Below are positions 4,579 through 5,912 of a stretch of 5,912 nucleotides of DNA, one piece after another. How positions within the stretch are numbered: position 1 is the first letter of the stretch; each line of letters opens with the position of its first letter. A model generated the notes under the pieces. It was given only the letters and a program-made list of their open reading frames with translations, was not told the origin of the DNA and did not search any database. The stretch comes from Giesbergeria sp. (GTDB taxonomy: Bacteria; Pseudomonadota; Gammaproteobacteria; Burkholderiales; Burkholderiaceae_C), in assembly GCA_017987055.1 (NCBI GenBank), contig JAGNUJ010000098.1, forward strand, positions 1 to 5,912. The letters are read 5' to 3'. A program made the translations under genes and the position numbers.

Positions 4579-5912
4579 CTAGAAATCGTCACTGGAACCC
4601 ATTGCCAAGCTCTCAAAGCGCGTTTGCGACTTCTGGAAGAACAATTTCACCGTGCCGGTCGGGCCATTGCGCTGTTTGCCGATGATGATCTCGGCCACGT
4701 TGGGCTCTTTGCTGTCCTTGTTGTAGTAGTCGTCTCGGTAGATGAACATGATGATGTCTGCATCCTGCTCGATCGCCCCCGAGTTGTGCGTGACGATGCC
4801 GTCGTTGGCAATCCAGCAGGCCGGGCCGGGCACGCTTAGGTCATAGACCGGCTCGGCGCTGACGGCCTCGATGCGCACGACTTGGTCCCAAAACAGGTCG
4901 GACTCGGCCCAAGTCAGTAATTCGGGGCTAGCCAAATGCTGGGCATAGTCGCTCAGCACCGCTCTGGAAGGGGCAAAGCTGAAATGCGACGAGCCACCGT
5001 AGGAGGTCTGGCGCAAGGCAGCCATAGCGCGCTGGCCAATGCCTTGTTCGGTCATCTGCTGGCGCACCTGCGCAAACACTTCAATGGGCAGAGTGTCCAC
5101 ATTCGTATTGCTGTGCACGCCTTCCAAACGCTGGCGCAGTGTCTGCGCCGGCCCACAGCGCGGACCAAAAGCCCCGACGACGGTGAGAAAGTGCCGTTGG
5201 GCCGTGGCACCGCTGACGTCCACATTCCAGACCGAATGGGGCGAGCCGGCTTGGGCCACACAGCGCAAACGGGCAACGATGCCTAGGCGCAGCAGCAAGG
5301 CGGCAACATCGCGGGCCAAGCTTTCGCTGCAAGTGGCAAAGTAGATGCGATGTGCTCCGCGCTGTTCTGCTGGGCGCACATGGATACAGCCGTCTGTAGC
5401 CCAGATATGGCGCAAGAACAAACCAATGGAAGCATCGTCCAGTTGCAGCAGCTCAGCCGGCAAACATTTCTCATGCGAGCGCTGCCCAAACACGCCCAGC
5501 CCCTTCAACCACGCACCGACACCTGCAGGGTGCCAGCGGTTGCCATTGCCACCAATCACCAATTGGTGCCACTGCCCGCGTCCCGCCACACGCCGCACGG
5601 TGGAACCCATCACCTCGGCTGCGGCAGTGACCGCCAGACTGTTGTCCTCGCTGGCGGTGGTGTAGCGCATCGGCTGACCGCGCAGATAACTGCCATCGCC
5701 CACCAGATGGGCCAGCAGGATCAGCGCGTGTTCAGACCACGAAGCGCAACGGGCTGGTTGAGGAATCTGGCGCGCCAAGGCCAAACGATCGCCGGGCTGG
5801 AGTGCCTTTAACTCCTGCCAACCCGAGCCGCTTAGGAAGCGGTGCTGGGCAGTGGCGCGGATACTGCGCCCACTGGCCAGATGCAAACGAAACACAGGCT
5901 TGTCGCCGACTT
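4579..5912 (-). CDS. dnaB: Replicative DNA helicase DnaB, 3' part, interrupted by an in-frame intein (cut by right window edge)
   Basis: DnaB is the ring hexamer that unwinds DNA at the replication fork. The visible reading frame has two parts. The last 67 codons (4579-4782, stop TAG) are the C-extein, starting [17 protein letters not shown] and ending SSDDF. It includes the KQRNGPTG motif (C-extein residues 36-43), known in DnaB to carry the arginine finger that reaches the neighbouring subunit's ATP. Everything upstream to the window edge (4783-5912) is intein, in the same frame and without a stop, so the host protein must be made by protein splicing. The N-terminal domain, Walker A and B and the upstream part of the RecA-like domain lie outside the window. 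A GTG at 5893-5895 is inside the intein and is not a start. The gene converges on phoH, with a terminator and a repeat between them. Identity of the host gene is certain from the C-extein. Confidence 0.95.
   Translation of the reverse strand, partial: VGDKPVFRLHLASGRSIRATAQHRFLSGSGWQELKALQPGDRLALARQIPQPARCASWSEHALILLAHLVGDGSYLRGQPMRYTTASEDNSLAVTAAAEVMGSTVRRVAGRGQWHQLVIGGNGNRWHPAGVGAWLKGLGVFGQRSHEKCLPAELLQLDDASIGLFLRHIWATDGCIHVRPAEQRGAHRIYFATCSESLARDVAALLLRLGIVARLRCVAQAGSPHSVWNVDVSGATAQRHFLTVVGAFGPRCGPAQTLRQRLEGVHSNTNVDTLPIEVFAQVRQQMTEQGIGQRAMAALRQTSYGGSSHFSFAPSRAVLSDYAQHLASPELLTWAESDLFWDQVVRIEAVSAEPVYDLSVPGPACWIANDGIVTHNSGAIEQDADIIMFIYRDDYYNKDSKEPNVAEIIIGKQRNGPTGTVKLFFQKSQTRFESLAMGSSDDF
4783..5912 (-). 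mobile_element. DnaB intein, C-terminal 376 residues, with splicing blocks B, F and G
   Basis: A protein-splicing element that excises itself from the DnaB precursor. Numbering from the first full codon at the edge (5908-5910): block B is [13 protein letters not shown], with the TxxH motif as Thr20 and His23. Block F is VYDLSVPGP (355-363) with Asp357 at the usual acidic position. Block G is GIVTHN (371-376), ending in the penultimate His375 and the cyclizing Asn376, followed by Ser+1 of the C-extein. The C-terminal stretch from about residue 337 ([14 protein letters not shown]) closely resembles the Synechocystis DnaB intein as I remember it. The block F histidine of that intein is replaced here by Ala364, next to Cys365. 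Block A and residue 1 lie beyond the edge; about 50-60 more residues are expected, for a total near 430, normal for a full-length intein. The visible part has no frameshift or stop. By inference this is a class 1 intein with Cys1. Confidence 0.95.
4936..5733 (-). other. LAGLIDADG (DOD-type) homing endonuclease domain inside the intein
   Basis: This insertion between the two halves of the splicing domain would cut an intein-free dnaB allele and drive copying of the intein into it. Boundaries are approximate (visible intein residues 60-325). Block C is LLAHLVGDG (65-73) with Asp72. Block D is the SHEKCLP region (145-151) with Lys148. Block E is [11 protein letters not shown] (165-175) with Asp173. 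Block H is the helix [20 protein letters not shown] (196-215). Both catalytic aspartates and the conserved lysine are present, so the endonuclease looks intact. The stretch 268-325, with NTNVDTLP near its start, resembles the DNA-recognition region of other full-length DnaB inteins. Cleavage activity and target site are inferred, not shown. Confidence 0.88.

Noticed and set aside
4783..4845. Class 3 intein (Trp-Cys-Thr motif), suggested by Cys365 in block F and Thr374 before His-Asn
   Set aside because: The class-defining cysteine position of block F is occupied by Asp357, and Cys365 is eight residues later. The block B position that should be Trp is Phe25. The features fit class 1, though residue 1 is not visible.
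5893..5895. GTG as the start of a free-standing 438-residue protein
   Set aside because: The frame is open upstream to the window edge and already reads intein sequence (VGDKPVFRL) before this codon. The C-terminus is DnaB, so this is the interior of a larger precursor.

Overview
The window looks like chromosomal DNA of a betaproteobacterium in Burkholderiales, most likely Comamonadaceae (Rhodoferax/Polaromonas/Acidovorax-like). This rests on the closeness of the proteins to remembered families, the gene order (alaA-hom; Mth938-like gene, bcp, phoH), and a short dispersed intergenic element containing the core gctagcagctat, which I associate with that family. The genus is inference. Genes are dense and no tRNA, rRNA, IS element or CRISPR array is visible.

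Layout. On the minus strand at the left are alaA (glutamate-pyruvate transaminase, 243-1472) and, 88 bp downstream, the first 51 codons of hom (homoserine dehydrogenase, 154 to the window edge), an amino-acid biosynthesis pair. A 132-bp divergent spacer separates them from a plus-strand run. That run holds an Mth938/NDUFAF3-like small protein (1605-1985), the peroxiredoxin bcp (2100-2585) with its own good sigma70 promoter overlapping the previous stop codon, and a terminator (2682-2710). It ends with phoH (2753-4444), a PIN-PhoH ATPase fusion with an unusual Ala/Thr/Lys/Arg-rich N-terminal tail, closed by a strong terminator (4470-4500).

The most interesting part is 4579-5912 on the minus strand. 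It encodes the last 67 residues of the replicative helicase DnaB, interrupted by a large in-frame intein of which 376 residues are visible. The intein has splicing blocks B, F and G and a two-motif LAGLIDADG homing endonuclease with both catalytic aspartates. Its N-terminus (block A, residue 1) and the rest of dnaB lie beyond the right edge. The C-extein starts Ser-Gly-Ala-Ile-Glu-Gln, so the insertion point appears to be two residues upstream of the one I remember for the related Synechocystis DnaB intein.

Two intergenic spacers (155-242 and 4501-4578) each hold a copy of the same imperfect palindrome, oriented the same way relative to the gene that ends before it. The functional picture is housekeeping: amino-acid synthesis, peroxide defence, RNA metabolism and replication, with one selfish element (the intein) in the replicative helicase.
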